NCBI GenBank assembly: GCA_907165065.1
Contig: OU015541.1
Span: forward strand, 12,763,001 to 12,827,000
DNA from: Caprimulgus europaeus
Lineage: Eukaryota > Chordata > Aves > Caprimulgiformes > Caprimulgidae
DNA: 64,000 nt
Reading direction: 5' to 3'
This document shows, piece after piece, positions 62,750 through 64,000 of this stretch. Each line of letters opens with the position of its first letter. Position 1 is the first letter of the stretch. A model generated the notes under the pieces. It searched no databases. It was not told where the DNA came from and worked only from the letters and a program-made list of their open reading frames with translations. A program made the position numbers and the translations under genes.

Positions 62750-63369
62750 TGCAGTGGTTGCACTGGTGGCAGCCAAACAGAGCCATTCACTCACTCCTCC
62801 CCACCAGGATATAGGGGAGAGAGCTGGGGGCAAGGGCAAGGAGACTCCTAGGGTGAGGTAAGAACAATTTAACTGTAGAAATAAAATAAAACTTAAAGTA
62901 ATAATAATATTAAAATAATAATAGTAATGAAATATGCCAATGAGTGACACCCAGTGCCATTGCTCACCACCCACCCACCCAGCCCGGCCCGTTCCCAGAG
63001 AACGATCCCAGAGGAGCGACAATCCCGAACCGAAACCGCAATCCCGGGAGAGCCAGAGCCCGAGCGAGAGCCAGAGAGAGCCAGAGAGGAAGAGCCCCTC
63101 ATTAACATACTGACCATCACGTTACATATATCTTATTGTCATATCCAAATGCTAGTTTGGCTTATTAATTTAAATATTCCTCACCCCCCTTAGATCTTGC
63201 ACTTGTAGACTGGCAAAACACAAAGTCCTTCAACTTCCTGTGACAGAAATGCAAACATTGGAATGTTATCAACATTTCTCTCATAAGAAATCCCAGCTGA
63301 AACCAAACCCCAGTGCTGTTCTAGCTTCTAAAAAGAAACCCAGCTCTGTCTCAGCTAAAGACCATGACC
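62750..63369 (-). mobile_element. Second solo LTR of the same avian retroviral type
   Basis: Colinear with the LTR at 50632. It shares the AGTGGTTGCACTGG start, the AGAACAATTTAA/AAATAAAATAAA tract, GAGTGACACCCAGTGCCATT, the GAACGATCCCAGAG and GCAATCCCGGGAGAGC words, the GAGAGCCAGAGAGAGCC stretch, AGATCTTGCACTTGTAGACT, and the GCTAAAGACCATGAC end. The orientation is also minus. One block of about 70 bases (63103-63172) is unrelated to the corresponding block of the other copy. There is no coding region beside it, so it is a solo LTR and a fossil. The outer edge at 63369 is approximate and no certain target-site duplication was seen. Confidence 0.78.
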
Positions 63370-64000
63370 CATGTAACAAACACATGAAGGCACAAGGGTA
63401 TGTGATGATATGACCCCTTTCACCCAGTGGATTTAACTCCATATTAGTGACTAACACTGCTTATGTGGGAACATATACATTAAAACTAACAGTACTTCTT
63501 CACTTACATTTGTCCATGGCAAAACACACAATCAGATCACTGCCCAGCCAGACAGGAACACTCCAGGTACCAGGGGCCATGTGTTTTCCACCAGAAAACT
63601 GAAATTCTCATGGTGACTTCAGGTGAGAGCCAACCTCCCTACCAGAAATTATTAGAAACAAAATATCAGTGTCAATGTACAAATGTACAATAAAAAACTA
63701 TAGTGACTTCTACAATACAGACAATGCTACTCCATAGAAGTACTTAGAGGGCAGAGTGCCAAGTAAAGCTGTAAGCTTCAGCCCTGCATCCCCATCAGCC
63801 TCACCAGTGTTCATCATGGAACACAAGGCTCACTGCACAACATCCACAGAGACCTGCCAAGGTCAATCAGGGGAGGTTTCATGCAGCGTGAAACCCAAGG
63901 ATGAACCTGTGACTTTCTTTTTCCTTTATTTATATCTTGAGACAGACCAAAATTATTAAACATACAAAAATACTGAGGCACAATTAACCAAACACAGTCT
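63370..64000. other. Non-coding stretch, nothing recognised
   Basis: Unique sequence up to the window edge. A 67-residue frame at 63756-63959 has no recognisable domain. Confidence 0.5.

Noticed and set aside
50632-63369. The two LTRs as the ends of one provirus
   Set aside because: The 11.5 kb between them holds unique host DNA, a MIR-like relic and an ancient CR1, with no retroviral coding sequence. They are better read as independent solo LTRs.

Overview
This is a piece of vertebrate nuclear DNA, almost certainly from a bird. The sequence is AT-leaning and CpG-poor. There are no operons, no long unbroken genes, and no mammalian-type repeats such as Alu or L1. The interspersed repeats I can name by eye are chicken-repeat-1 (CR1) LINE fragments, MIR-like SINE relics, and two solo LTRs. 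The LTRs are of the avian type whose minus-strand ends read TGTCCTGG and CCACTACA. Repeat density is low and simple repeats are frequent, which also fits a bird. A songbird is my best guess from the LTR type, but that is an inference from memory and not a measurement.

No protein-coding exon can be supported. The long reading frames are explained by a GC-richer block with few stop codons (36430-37230), by a (CTTT)n microsatellite (25421-25504), by the antisense of a CR1, or by chance. The window is best read as intergenic 'desert' or the inside of a very long intron.

Layout: 1-7.1 kb holds two sharp unique blocks (3400-3720 and 5600-5800) that look like regulatory elements, a CR1 3' end (4020-4415) and a MIR-like relic (6990-7115). 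7.1-13 kb is mostly featureless, with a 16-bp minisatellite at 12226. 13.4-18.3 kb has two more candidate conserved elements. 18.3-29.8 kb carries the main simple repeats: (CA)n/(TA)n, (CTTT)21, (TGGTA)18 and (AT)n. It also has a minus-strand MIR relic and a strong candidate regulatory block at 25740-26260. 30-44 kb is mostly featureless apart from the GC-rich block and a homeodomain-motif-rich block at 37320-37640. 44.6-45.6 kb pairs the best candidate conserved element with a very old CR1 tail of the type common in turtles. 50.6-51.3 kb and 62.75-63.37 kb are the two solo LTRs, both on the minus strand. 60.5-61.4 kb is an ancient CR1 that still shows reverse-transcriptase-derived sequence.

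No genes work together here. If the window has a function, it is probably as a distal regulatory landscape for a developmental gene outside it. That idea rests on motif density and texture, and only a multi-species alignment can settle it. I found no convincing new biological system.
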